Shown here piece after piece: positions 1 to 7,622 of a stretch of DNA of 47,891 nucleotides. Position numbers and translations under genes: made by a program. A model generated the notes under the pieces. That model had not been told where the DNA came from. It made no database searches and was given only the letters and a program-made list of their open reading frames with translations. How positions within the stretch are numbered: position 1 is the first letter of the stretch; each line of letters begins with the position of its first letter. Source of the DNA: Cetobacterium sp. ZOR0034 (GTDB lineage Bacteria > Fusobacteriota > Fusobacteriia > Fusobacteriales > Fusobacteriaceae); contig NZ_JTLI01000022.1 in NCBI RefSeq assembly GCF_000799075.1, positions 1-47,891 of the forward strand. The letters are read 5' to 3'.

Positions 1-236
1 TTATTTCAAATCGAAAATCTTTATCCCTTTTTAAGGAATTGGACCTATTTTTCATCTTTAGTTAACAGATTCTTTAAATTGAATCTATTATAATACATTC
101 TTTTGCAAAAAGATATATGTTTTCTGAAAAAAAATAAAACTTTTTTTCAAAAATTGAAAAATAAAAAAATAAAAAAACTATATAAAAAATAGCAATTGTG
201 GTATAGTTTTTTTAGAAAAAAATGGGGGGATAAATA
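1..236. other. AT-rich intergenic start of window
   Basis: No gene is visible here. The stretch is extremely AT-rich with long A and T runs. A TATAGT hexamer at 202-207 could be the -10 element of the following deacetylase gene but no convincing -35 accompanies it. The region probably holds the 3' flank of a gene outside the window plus the promoter of the next gene. Confidence 0.5.
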
Positions 237-866
237 ATGAGAAAGTATTTAATAGCTCTGTATTTTATTGGGGTTTCAGCTTTGTCTCAAAGTGTGGATA
301 TGAAAAGAATAGCGTTGACTTTTGATGATGGACCTAAGATTAAGGTTACAGAACAAATATTGGACGTCTTAAAAGAGAACGAGGCAAAAGGGACATTTTT
401 TATTGTGGGTGTAAATGGAAAGAGGTATCCGGAAATTTTAAAAAAGATTTATAACGATGGACATCAGATAGCCAATCACTCATATAATCATCCAAATTTT
501 AAAAAAATATCAATTGAAGATGTAAAAAAAGAATTAGAGGATACAAATAAAATTATACAGAAAACAACAGGTGAGAGTGTAAAATATTTTAGACCTCCAT
601 ATGGATCGCTCGCAAAATCGCAGAAAGAGGAAGTGAGAAAAAATCTAGGAATGATCTCTGTTATGTGGAATATTTGTCCTCAAGATTGGGAGAAAAAATT
701 TGATTCAGAATATATCGCAAAGTTTTTAGTAGAAAATGCAAGGGATAAAGGAGTTATTTTACTTCATGACTATGAAAAAACAGGCGAAGCTCTAAAAATT
801 GCGATTCCTATATTAAAGCGTAATGGGTATGAGTTTGTAACGATTGATGAACTATATAAAAGATAA
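237..866 (+). CDS. Secreted polysaccharide (chitooligosaccharide/peptidoglycan) deacetylase
   Basis: A 209-residue NodB-homology (carbohydrate esterase 4) protein. A short N-terminal hydrophobic segment (residues 4-18) looks like a signal peptide, so it should act outside the cytoplasmic membrane on cell-wall or other amino-sugar polymers, removing N-acetyl groups. The CE4 motifs are all visible: TFDDGP at 28-33 with the catalytic-base and metal aspartates D30/D31, the metal-binding HxxxH at 81-85, RPPYG at 119-123, and LLHD near 175-178 with the catalytic histidine. The start is supported by GGGGGG 7-12 nt upstream. It is monocistronic. The exact substrate cannot be told from sequence; peptidoglycan GlcNAc deacetylase and xylan or chitin esterase are the alternatives. 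Confidence 0.85.
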   Translation: MRKYLIALYFIGVSALSQSVDMKRIALTFDDGPKIKVTEQILDVLKENEAKGTFFIVGVNGKRYPEILKKIYNDGHQIANHSYNHPNFKKISIEDVKKELEDTNKIIQKTTGESVKYFRPPYGSLAKSQKEEVRKNLGMISVMWNICPQDWEKKFDSEYIAKFLVENARDKGVILLHDYEKTGEALKIAIPILKRNGYEFVTIDELYKR

Positions 867-891
867 ATGAGAAAGATAAAAAATAAAAACA

Positions 892-920
892 TTTACTTTT
901 TGATAGAAACGTAGTATAAT
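892..920 (+). promoter_or_regulatory. Promoter of the cold-shock gene
   Basis: TTTACT at 892-897 and TATAAT at 915-920 with a 17-bp spacer. It predicts an RNA start near 927 and a 5' leader of about 120 nt before the csp start codon, as is usual for cold-shock mRNAs. The leader holds ACCTC at 990-994, complementary to the GAGGT of the ribosome site at 1039-1043. The -35 region is nearly the same as that of the next promoter (1314-1342). Confidence 0.75.
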
Positions 921-1048
921 AATACTAGATTAATAATATGAGTTTTAAAATTTTTAGAAGAGAAACCATTGGTAACTTGAGTTTGTTTAACCTCTGATTT
1001 AAAGATTAAGATTTGTAGAATTATAAAAAATAATTATGGAGGTATCAA

Positions 1049-1249
1049 ATGAAAGGTACAGTTAAATGGTTCAACGAAGAAAAAGGATTCGGATTTATCA
1101 CTGGTGAGGACGGGAAAGATGTATTCGCACACTTCTCTCAAATCAAGAAAGATGGATTCAAGAAGTTAGTAGAAGGAGAAGAAGTTACTTTTGACGTAGT
1201 TCAAGGTGACAGAGGACCTCAAGCTTCTAACATCGTAACTGTAAAGTAA
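1049..1249 (+). CDS. Cold-shock protein (CspA family)
   Basis: A 66-residue single cold-shock domain, the full usual length. The RNP1-type motif KGFGFITG lies at residues 13-20 and the RNP2-type motif DVFAHFS at 24-30. It is a cytoplasmic single-stranded nucleic-acid binding protein acting as RNA chaperone and transcription antiterminator. Codon choice is visibly biased to C-ending codons (TTC, GAC, AAC) compared with its neighbours, typical of a very highly expressed gene. It has its own promoter, a long leader and a strong terminator, so it is monocistronic. Confidence 0.95.
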   Translation: MKGTVKWFNEEKGFGFITGEDGKDVFAHFSQIKKDGFKKLVEGEEVTFDVVQGDRGPQASNIVTVK

Positions 1250-1260
1250 TGATATTTAAG

Positions 1261-1290
1261 GACCTTAGAACTTAGTTCTAAGGTCTTTTT
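1261..1290 (+). terminator. Terminator of csp
   Basis: Perfect 11-bp inverted repeat GACCTTAGAAC / GTTCTAAGGTC (1261-1271 and 1275-1285) with a 3-nt loop and a T run. Confidence 0.92.
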
Positions 1291-1313
1291 GTTTTTTGTA
1301 AAAATATAAAACA

Positions 1314-1342
1314 TTTACTTTTTATTTAATAAAAGGTATAAT
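1314..1342 (+). promoter_or_regulatory. Promoter of the mgtE leader
   Basis: TTTACT at 1314-1319 and TATAAT at 1337-1342, 17-bp spacer. Predicted RNA start near 1349, giving a leader of about 147 nt before mgtE. The -35 context AAAACATTTACTTTTT is shared with the csp promoter. Confidence 0.8.
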
Positions 1343-1384
1343 TTATAGGCTATACAAGCAAAATAAATCGAAGGAGAGAAAAAG

Positions 1385-1453
1385 ATGGACAGTTATCCCA
1401 AACGCAATGTGAAAAATAACAATTTAATATTCGTTTGTAGAGGAAAGGTCTAG
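1385..1453 (+). CDS. Candidate leader peptide of mgtE (22 codons)
   Basis: An ATG-started ORF of 22 codons, beginning MDSYPKRN and ending CRGKV, sits in the mgtE leader. It has a better-than-average ribosome site (AAGGAGA, 8 nt before ATG) and lies downstream of a clear promoter, so translation is likely. Its last codons (1437-1446) form the left arm of a hairpin whose right arm can instead pair with the mgtE ribosome site, which is the layout of a translation-coupled sensor. It is comparable in position to the MgtL and CorL leader peptides of enterobacterial Mg2+ transporter genes, but I see no sequence similarity to them. No known family was recognised. Confidence 0.55.
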   Translation: MDSYPKRNVKNNNLIFVCRGKV

Positions 1454-1494
1454 AATTTTTCTTCGTTTTTCCTCTGCAAAAAACAAGGAGGAAA
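1437..1494 (+). promoter_or_regulatory. Mutually exclusive hairpins controlling the mgtE ribosome site
   Basis: Arm A 1437-1446 (GTAGAGGAAA) pairs with arm B 1468-1477 (TTTCCTCTGC) over 10 bp with one G-U. The TTTCCTC part of arm B (1468-1474) is also perfectly complementary to GAGGAAA at 1488-1494, the Shine-Dalgarno region of mgtE. A ribosome at the end of the leader ORF would cover arm A and let arm B block mgtE; absence of such a ribosome would free mgtE. This is inferred from complementarity only. No M-box consensus is visible in the leader. Confidence 0.5.
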
Positions 1495-1495
1495 G

Positions 1496-2848
1496 ATGTT
1501 TGAAACAAAAGTAAAAGAACTTCTATTAAAAAAGGATTTAAAATCTTTAAAGGAGGTTCTAAATTGTGAAACTCCGATTAATATTGCTGAATTTATTGAG
1601 AATAACGATGAAAATGAAAAGGATATGATTATTCTTTTTAGATTGTTACACAAGGATATTGCAGCAGAGGTATTTGCAAATTTAGATACCGATGAGCAAA
1701 TTAAAATTGTGAGTTCAATAAATGATGATAAGTTACAATCACTATTAGAAGAGTTATACTTCGATGATATGATTGACTTTTTAGAGGAGATGCCTTCAAA
1801 TGTTGTAAAAAGAGTGCTTGAGAACTACAAGCATGAAAATCGTTCTTTGATTAATCAATTCCTATCTTATGAGGAGGATTCAGCAGGAAGTTTGATGACT
1901 ATAGAATATCTATCTTTGAAAAGTAATTGTACTGTAAAAGATAGTATTAAACATATTAGAAAATACGCTGAAGAACTTGAAACGATAGATGTAGCTTATG
2001 TTATAGATAGCTATAAAAGATTAGAAGGACAGATAACCTTAAAAAAACTGTTATCATCTCATGATGATGAAATGATTGAAGATATTATGGATAAGAGTGT
2101 TTTATCTGTAAAAACATCGACAAATCAAGAAAATGCAGTTACTTTGTTTAAGAAATATGATTTGACAGTTTTACCAGTAATAGATAAAGAAAATATTTTA
2201 GTAGGAATTATAACAATCGATGATATGGTTGATGTAATAGAAGAGGAAAATACAGAGGATTTCCAAAAGATGGCTGCAATGGCGCCAAGTAAAGAGGAGT
2301 ATTTAGAAACTCCAATATTTGATTTAGCTAAAAATCGTTTAACTTGGTTACTTGTATTAATGGTGTCAGCTACATTCACAGGATCTATAATAAGTAAATA
2401 TGAAGAGATAATTGAGCAGATGGTTGTATTAGCAGCAGCAATTCCGATGTTAATGGATACGGGTGGAAATGCAGGATCTCAATCATCAACTCTTATTATA
2501 AGAGGAATGGCTTTAGGAGAGATAAAAATAAATGATTATTTAAAAGTTGTATGGAAGGAGTTAAGAGTTAGTCTAATTGTTGGTTTAGGATTAGGTGCAG
2601 TGAACTTCTTACGTATGAATTTTATATTGAAGCAAGATTTGAAAATGTCACTACTAGTTTCAGTAACTTTAGGTGTAACTGTAGTTATAGCAAAACTTGT
2701 AGGTGGACTTTTACCAATAGGTGCTAAAAAGTTAAACTTAGATCCAGCGATAATGGCAGGACCTCTAGTAACGACAATTGTAGATGCATTAGCATTAGTT
2801 ATTTACTTCTATTTAGCGATGACACTTTATAGTGATGTATTGAGATAA
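1496..2848 (+). CDS. mgtE: Magnesium transporter MgtE
   Basis: A 450-residue protein of normal MgtE length. Residues 1-125 form the acidic helical N domain, 130-255 a pair of CBS domains (for example VLPVIDKENILVGIITIDD), and 280-450 the five-helix membrane domain. The family's pore signature is present: MDTGGNAGSQSS at residues 320-331. MgtE is a homodimeric Mg2+ channel of the cytoplasmic membrane whose N and CBS domains close the pore when cytoplasmic Mg2+ is high. The start follows AAGGAGG. The gene is preceded by a leader ORF and switch-like hairpins rather than an M-box, which suggests a different expression control on top of protein gating. Confidence 0.95.
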   Translation: MFETKVKELLLKKDLKSLKEVLNCETPINIAEFIENNDENEKDMIILFRLLHKDIAAEVFANLDTDEQIKIVSSINDDKLQSLLEELYFDDMIDFLEEMPSNVVKRVLENYKHENRSLINQFLSYEEDSAGSLMTIEYLSLKSNCTVKDSIKHIRKYAEELETIDVAYVIDSYKRLEGQITLKKLLSSHDDEMIEDIMDKSVLSVKTSTNQENAVTLFKKYDLTVLPVIDKENILVGIITIDDMVDVIEEENTEDFQKMAAMAPSKEEYLETPIFDLAKNRLTWLLVLMVSATFTGSIISKYEEIIEQMVVLAAAIPMLMDTGGNAGSQSSTLIIRGMALGEIKINDYLKVVWKELRVSLIVGLGLGAVNFLRMNFILKQDLKMSLLVSVTLGVTVVIAKLVGGLLPIGAKKLNLDPAIMAGPLVTTIVDALALVIYFYLAMTLYSDVLR

Positions 2849-2865
2849 AAAAAATAAATTAAATA

Positions 2866-2894
2866 TTGACAAAATAATAAAAATGTTTCATAAT
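2866..2894 (+). promoter_or_regulatory. Promoter of the yjiH-like gene and its RNA leader
   Basis: TTGACA at 2866-2871 and CATAAT at 2889-2894, spacer 17 bp. Transcription from about 2901 would include the whole structured element at 2915-3005. Confidence 0.75.
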
Positions 2895-2914
2895 GCATTA
2901 TAAAAAATTAAATA

Positions 2915-3005
2915 TTAGTTCACCTTTACAAATGAGCCTAAGGCCGACGGCAAAGATGTTGTAATCCTGTGAACAAAAATATTGTGACGCTGCCATAACA
3001 ATATT
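2915..3005 (+). ncRNA. Conserved structured leader RNA, copy 1 (riboswitch-like)
   Basis: This stretch shares long identical blocks with 46594-46685 on the other strand: TTAGTTCAC, GAGCCTAAGGCCGACGGC, GATGT, ATCCTGTGAA and a TATTGTGACGCTGCCATAAC block. Outer stem GTTCAC/GTGAAC (2918-2923 with 2969-2974) encloses the GC-rich part, and a second hairpin AATATTGT/ACAATATT (2978-2985 with 2998-3005) follows. In the other copy the second stem changes A-T to G-C at one position, a compensatory change. An intrinsic terminator follows 30 nt later, so a transcription-terminating riboswitch is likely. I do not recognise the class with certainty; the Na+-I (DUF1646) class is one to test. Confidence 0.75.
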
Positions 3006-3035
3006 GTGAAATTTTGTTATTTTTTATTAGTTATT

Positions 3036-3062
3036 AAAGCGTACTTTTGTACGCTTTTTTTT
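3036..3062 (+). terminator. Regulatory terminator in the yjiH-like leader
   Basis: AAAGCGTAC / GTACGCTTT, 9 bp with a TTTT loop (3036-3044, 3049-3057) and eight T. It stands between the structured RNA and the coding start, the expected position of a riboswitch expression platform. Confidence 0.9.
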
Positions 3063-3086
3063 ATTTAAAATATAAGGAGGAGGATA

Positions 3087-4427
3087 GTGGTAATCAATAC
3101 TTTTAAATTCGGATTTTATTCTTTTGTAGGAATTTGGCTTTTCTTGGTACCGATGGTAATTGGAGGAGAGTCAGGGATGTTGTTAGGACACATCAAGAGT
3201 CATATAGTAGAAAGGTATGATGATATAGTGAAAATAGTGACAGCAGGATTCGCTGTGGTCACAATCTTTGGAACTATCTTAGGAATGAAAAGAAAAACTT
3301 TTAATGATAAAGTTTTAGACGGATTTTTTATAAGTAGTAAATTTGTTGCTGGAATAAGAATATTAGGGGCTTTAACTCTAATTTTAATAACATATAATTT
3401 TTTACCAGAAAGTTTGAGTAGAGTTGTTGCAGATGAAGCAACGGGACTTATGATGATAGATGAGTTATTGCCAACAATATTAGTAACATTTTTTTTAGAG
3501 GTTATGCTTATACCACTACTGACTTCTTTTGGGTTGGTTGAATTTATAGGAACTTTGATAGCCCCTTATATGAGAAAATTATTTAAAGTTCCAGGCTATG
3601 CAGCAATTGATGCTTTAGCATCATTTGTTGGAGATGGAACGATAGGAATTGTAGTAACAGATCAACAATATGAAAAAGGATACTATACACAAAAAGAAGC
3701 AGCTATTATAGCAACATCATTCTCGTTAGTTGGAATTTCATTCGCAATAATGATGGCGGATTTGCTTAGATTATCACATATTTTTGGATATTTTTATGGA
3801 ACAATAATAGTATGTACAATTTTAACTGGTGTTGTGATATCTAGAATGCCTTTGAAAAAATTTAAAGATAGGTATTATAGAGAGGGAGAAGCTCCAGATG
3901 AGAGAGATACAAGTATGAATTATGCTATCAGATTAGCTTCGGATGTAGCTGGAAAAACGAAAGCTACGAAAGTTTTAAGAGATTCTTTTATAAAAGTATT
4001 AACGATATATGTGACGTTTACTCCTGTAATAATGCTTGTAGGAACAATTGGTTTAGTACTAGCTGATAAAACAAACTTCTTTCAAATAGTTACAGCGCCG
4101 ATGGTTCCATTTTTAGAATTCATAGGCTTTGAAAGAGAGATAGCTCAATACATGGCTCCTTCTATGATAATAGGAATAACTGATATGTGGTTACCGGCTG
4201 TCTTTATAAAGGATTGTCCAAGTGAATTGGCTAGATTTGTTATTGGAGGATTAACTTTTTCACAGTTGATATATTTTAGTGAAACAGGAATTATTCTTAT
4301 GAATTCAAAAATTGGATTTAATTTTTTTGATGTTATGAAAATCTTCTTTTTAAGAAGTATAGTTGCATTTCCGATGATATATGCAGCAGGATTATTTATG
4401 TTGAAGATAGGATTGTTAGTAAATTAG
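3087..4427 (+). CDS. YjiH family (nucleoside-recognition/Gate domain) membrane protein
   Basis: A 446-residue polytopic inner-membrane protein with about ten hydrophobic segments, matching the YjiH/Gate-domain family over its full length (for example FVGDGTIGIVVTDQQYEKG around residues 178-196, and the MIIGITDMWLPAVFIKDCPS region near 355-375). Members are presumed solute transporters; the substrate is not established. The start is GTG preceded by AAGGAGGAGG. Expression is likely controlled by the structured RNA and terminator just upstream. An amino-acid ABC transporter follows 99 nt downstream, hinting at amino acid or peptide metabolism. Confidence 0.8.
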   Translation: MVINTFKFGFYSFVGIWLFLVPMVIGGESGMLLGHIKSHIVERYDDIVKIVTAGFAVVTIFGTILGMKRKTFNDKVLDGFFISSKFVAGIRILGALTLILITYNFLPESLSRVVADEATGLMMIDELLPTILVTFFLEVMLIPLLTSFGLVEFIGTLIAPYMRKLFKVPGYAAIDALASFVGDGTIGIVVTDQQYEKGYYTQKEAAIIATSFSLVGISFAIMMADLLRLSHIFGYFYGTIIVCTILTGVVISRMPLKKFKDRYYREGEAPDERDTSMNYAIRLASDVAGKTKATKVLRDSFIKVLTIYVTFTPVIMLVGTIGLVLADKTNFFQIVTAPMVPFLEFIGFEREIAQYMAPSMIIGITDMWLPAVFIKDCPSELARFVIGGLTFSQLIYFSETGIILMNSKIGFNFFDVMKIFFLRSIVAFPMIYAAGLFMLKIGLLVN

Positions 4428-4462
4428 AGTTTAAAAATCTAAAATATAAAAATAGAGGAAAT

Positions 4463-4521
4463 CTTCCCTTTATTTAGAAGTAGAATAAAGCTATAAAAAT
4501 AACTTTTTACATAAAGGGAGG
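4463..4521 (+). promoter_or_regulatory. Hairpin hiding the ribosome site of the amino-acid-binding protein
   Basis: CTTCCCTTTAT at 4463-4473 pairs with ATAAAGGGAGG at 4511-4521 over 11 bp with one G-U. The right arm is the Shine-Dalgarno sequence of the gene starting at 4527, so the fold would block translation. A weak competing hairpin GGAA/TTCC (4457-4460 with 4464-4467) overlaps the left arm. No riboswitch class was recognised in the 37-nt loop. Confidence 0.45.
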
Positions 4522-4526
4522 AATTT

Positions 4527-5306
4527 ATGAAAAAAATATTGTTTTTTTTAACTTTAATTTTAGGAAGTTTAACATTTTCTCAAAGTCAACCTTTGATAGT
4601 TGGAATGGAACTGGCTTATCCACCATTTGAGATGTCAAATGAGGAGGGAAGACCAACAGGAATAAGTGTAGATATGGCTTATGCCTTAGGTGAATATTTA
4701 GGAAGAGATGTAATCATAGAAGATATGGCTTATGGAGGGCTGATTCCAGCTCTGAAAACAAAAAAAATAGATATAATCATCTCTTCAATGTCAGTAACAG
4801 AGGAGAGAAAGCAATCTGTTAACTTTTCAAAGCCATATGCTAAAAGCTATTTAGCAATGTTAGTAAATAATAAATCTGGGATAACAAAAGCGAGTGATTT
4901 AAATATAAAAGGGAAAAAAGTTGCTGTAAAAAAAGGTACGAGTGGACATACTGTAGCTCAAAAATATTTCCCAAATGCAGAGATTATGGTTTTTGACAAA
5001 GAGAGTGCAATTATATTGGAAGTTTCTCAAGGTAAAGTTGATGCTTTTATATATGACCCTCTTACAATTTATAAAAATTGGTCAAGAAATCAAGAGACAA
5101 CAACACCTTTATTAGAGCAGTTTGAAACAGAATCTCAACCGTGGGCAATAGCCTATAGAAAAGGTGAAGAGGATTTAGGAGCTCAAATAGATGAGTTTAT
5201 AGTAGAGTATAAAAATAGTGGAAAGTTTAATGAGTTAGCTGATAAATATTTAGGTGAGGAGAGAGCTTTCTTTAAAGAGAAAAATGTCCCTTTCTTCTTT
5301 GATTAG
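4527..5306 (+). CDS. Amino-acid ABC transporter substrate-binding protein
   Basis: A 259-residue periplasmic binding protein (family 3). Signal peptide at residues 1-19 (MKKILFFLTLILGSLTFS), probably cleaved after TFS; there is no lipobox cysteine, so it should be soluble in the periplasm. Family hallmarks are AYPPFEM near 31-37, PTGISVDMAYALGEYLGR near 43-60 and the DAFIYDP segment near 170. It captures a polar amino acid and delivers it to the permease and ATPase encoded directly downstream (8-nt gap, then an overlap). The substrate is undetermined; arginine/lysine/histidine or cystine types are possible. Confidence 0.88.
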   Translation: MKKILFFLTLILGSLTFSQSQPLIVGMELAYPPFEMSNEEGRPTGISVDMAYALGEYLGRDVIIEDMAYGGLIPALKTKKIDIIISSMSVTEERKQSVNFSKPYAKSYLAMLVNNKSGITKASDLNIKGKKVAVKKGTSGHTVAQKYFPNAEIMVFDKESAIILEVSQGKVDAFIYDPLTIYKNWSRNQETTTPLLEQFETESQPWAIAYRKGEEDLGAQIDEFIVEYKNSGKFNELADKYLGEERAFFKEKNVPFFFD

Positions 5307-5314
5307 GAGATGGT

Positions 5315-6106
5315 ATGAGTATACTAAAAACTATATTTTTTAAACCTGAAAAAGAAACAGAAAATTTATTCGTGAAATGGTTCAATATAATTTTAGTGAC
5401 TATATTAGTTTTAGGAATTTTTCATTTTGCATTTAGTAGTATCGATTATCCGTATAATTGGAAGGGGATAATTGAAAAATATAGATATAAATTCCTTTTA
5501 GGATTTAAAATGACATTAGTAATCTCTGTATTTTCATTGGTTTCTAGCTTTTTAATTGGAACACTTTTAGTTTTGGGTCAAAGAGGGAGATTTTTGCCGA
5601 CATATTATTTTGCAAAAGGATTTACAGAGATGATAAGGGGAACTCCTTTAATCGTTCAGATATATCTTTTCTACTATGTAATAGGAACAGCTTTTGGTAT
5701 AAATAATAGATATGTTATGGGAATTTTAATAATGGGAGTTTTCTCGGGAGCATATGTTTGTGAAATTCTCAGAGGTGGAATTGAAAGTATAGATAAGAGT
5801 CAGCTAGAAACAGCAAAAGCGCTAGCTTTTACAAAGGCTCAAACATACAGATATATAATTTTACCACAGGTAATCAAAAGAGTGATGCCACCATTGGCGG
5901 GACAATTTGCAAGTTTGATAAAGGATTCTTCTTTATTGTCTATAATTGCTGTGAATGAGTTTACTAAAAATGTTCAAGAGGTTGATTCATTGACATTTTC
6001 ACCTATAGAAAATTACTGTATTTTAGCAGTAGGATATCTTATATTGACATATCCTATATCTCATCTTTCGAAGTATTTAGAGAGGAGGTATAACTATGGA
6101 AATTAA
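5315..6106 (+). CDS. Amino-acid ABC transporter permease
   Basis: A 263-residue HisM/GlnP-type permease with five to six membrane helices. An extra N-terminal part of about 50 residues, including a hydrophobic helix at 24-45, precedes the conserved core. The EAA loop that docks the ATPase is visible as ETAKALAFTKAQTYRYIILP near residues 167-186, and the RGTPLIVQIYLFYY motif lies near 109-122. As the only permease gene in the operon it probably works as a homodimer. It overlaps the following ATPase gene by 11 nt, indicating translational coupling. Confidence 0.9.
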   Translation: MSILKTIFFKPEKETENLFVKWFNIILVTILVLGIFHFAFSSIDYPYNWKGIIEKYRYKFLLGFKMTLVISVFSLVSSFLIGTLLVLGQRGRFLPTYYFAKGFTEMIRGTPLIVQIYLFYYVIGTAFGINNRYVMGILIMGVFSGAYVCEILRGGIESIDKSQLETAKALAFTKAQTYRYIILPQVIKRVMPPLAGQFASLIKDSSLLSIIAVNEFTKNVQEVDSLTFSPIENYCILAVGYLILTYPISHLSKYLERRYNYGN

Positions 6107-6815
6107 GATAGAAAAACTATCTAAAGCTTTTGGAAATCAGATTGTACTGAATAAACTTGATTTAGATTTAAAATCAATTCACTCTTTGGTTATAATAGGC
6201 CCGTCTGGGGGAGGAAAATCAACACTTCTTAGAATATTAGCTGGATTAGAATCCCTAGATAGTGGAAGAATAATTTTGAATGGAGAAGTTATTCCTGAGA
6301 CAGAGGAGAGCCTTCATGAGTATAGAAAGGGGATTGGTGTTGTATTTCAAGCGTTTAATCTTTTTCCTCATCTAACAGCACTTGATAACATTTTGTTGCC
6401 GTTAGAAAAAGTTCATAAGATAAATTCAACTGAGGCAGAGGATCGTGCGTTAAGACTACTTAAAAGATTTGGACTTTTTGAACATAGAGATAAGTACCCC
6501 CACCAACTTTCGGGAGGGCAACAGCAAAGAGTTGCAATTGTTAGAGCGATGGCTTTAAAACCAAAAGTTTTATTGTTAGATGAACCCACATCAGCTTTAG
6601 ACCCAGCTTTAACAAAGGAGATTTTAGAAGCTATAAAAGAGCTGAGAAAAGATCAAAAGGATATGGTTTTAGTAACTCACGAGATGGAGTTCGCCAGAGG
6701 AGTAGCAGATTATGTAATCTTTGTGAGTGAAGGAAGAGTTGTTGAGATGGGACTTCCAGATTCAGTTTTTCATAATCCAAAAACAGAAGAACTTCAAGAA
6801 TTTTTAAAAGCGTAG
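6096..6815 (+). CDS. Amino-acid ABC transporter ATP-binding protein
   Basis: A 239-residue GlnQ/HisP-type ATPase. Walker A GPSGGGKST at residues 35-43, Q-loop VFQAFNLFPH, signature LSGGQQQR, Walker B VLLLDEPTSALDP and the H-loop VTHEM are all intact. It energises uptake by the permease encoded upstream, with which it overlaps. A strong terminator ends the three-gene operon. Confidence 0.95.
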   Translation: MEIKIEKLSKAFGNQIVLNKLDLDLKSIHSLVIIGPSGGGKSTLLRILAGLESLDSGRIILNGEVIPETEESLHEYRKGIGVVFQAFNLFPHLTALDNILLPLEKVHKINSTEAEDRALRLLKRFGLFEHRDKYPHQLSGGQQQRVAIVRAMALKPKVLLLDEPTSALDPALTKEILEAIKELRKDQKDMVLVTHEMEFARGVADYVIFVSEGRVVEMGLPDSVFHNPKTEELQEFLKA

Positions 6816-6821
6816 AATATA

Positions 6822-6850
6822 AAAAGCATAGTTTTACTATGCTTTTTTCA
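6822..6850 (+). terminator. Terminator of the amino-acid ABC operon
   Basis: AAAAGCATAG / CTATGCTTTT, 10-bp stem (6822-6831, 6837-6846), 5-nt loop, T run. Confidence 0.92.
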
Positions 6851-6876
6851 TATACTAAATAACAATAGGAGAGAAA

Positions 6877-7611
6877 ATGAGAATATATAATAAAGAGCAG
6901 ATTTTACAATTCTTAAAAAATTCAGTGACAGCGGGAAGTGTTTCAATTTTAATATCATTTTTTGCTCATTTGATGGTAGAGAAAAAAATAATACTAATAA
7001 CGATAACTCTAAGTTCTATAAAAATATTTTTTAGTATTTTACCACTAGTATTTTTGAGGCAAAGGAATTTTTTATTTAAAGATGGTCCTTTAAAAGCGAC
7101 AGTTTTAATCTTATATTATTTAATTTTAGTACCAATAATTAACTTTTCCTTAGGTTTAAATGAAAACGATAGTTTAAAATATTTTTTCTATTTTCTATCT
7201 TTCTTAAATGTGATACTATTAATACTGTCTCATGTGATTTTACTAAAATATGTAGTTACTGATTTTTTAAGGAGAAGAAGAAGAGTAGTAGCTTCAGATG
7301 TAATTGTTGTAATTACAACATATATAACTATAGCGATAAGTTTTGGATTATTATTTACTATTCTAACTCTATTTAGTGATAAACCAGTATTTAATGGTAT
7401 AGATCGTAGTTTAGGGGCTTTTCATTTTTACTTTAAACATATCTATTTTAGTTTTATTACAATCACGACAATAGGATATGGGGATGTCTATCCTCTAACA
7501 GCATTATCACAATTTCTTGTAGTGGTTGAGATAATAACAGGACTTATACTTACAAATGTGATTCTTGGACTGGTTATTGGTTCTGGAATTTTGACATCTA
7601 AAGAACAATAA
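6877..7611 (+). CDS. Potassium-channel-like membrane protein
   Basis: A 244-residue membrane protein with about six hydrophobic segments and a pore loop before the last. The K+ selectivity filter TIGYGD is at residues 198-203, followed by a pore-lining helix rich in V, I, L and G. There is no cytoplasmic RCK/TrkA-N domain and no S4-type charge ladder, though an RRRRR cluster lies between the fourth and fifth segments. It should conduct K+ or another monovalent cation. The N-terminal four segments are not recognised. It sits 11 nt before the FplA-like gene, so the two are probably co-transcribed; no functional link is obvious. Confidence 0.82.
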   Translation: MRIYNKEQILQFLKNSVTAGSVSILISFFAHLMVEKKIILITITLSSIKIFFSILPLVFLRQRNFLFKDGPLKATVLILYYLILVPIINFSLGLNENDSLKYFFYFLSFLNVILLILSHVILLKYVVTDFLRRRRRVVASDVIVVITTYITIAISFGLLFTILTLFSDKPVFNGIDRSLGAFHFYFKHIYFSFITITTIGYGDVYPLTALSQFLVVVEIITGLILTNVILGLVIGSGILTSKEQ

Positions 7612-7622
7612 GGAGAGAAATA

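Noticed and set aside
1349-1495. M-box Mg2+ riboswitch in the mgtE leader
   Set aside because: No M-box consensus segments are visible and the leader is taken up by a micro-ORF and a simple hairpin pair.
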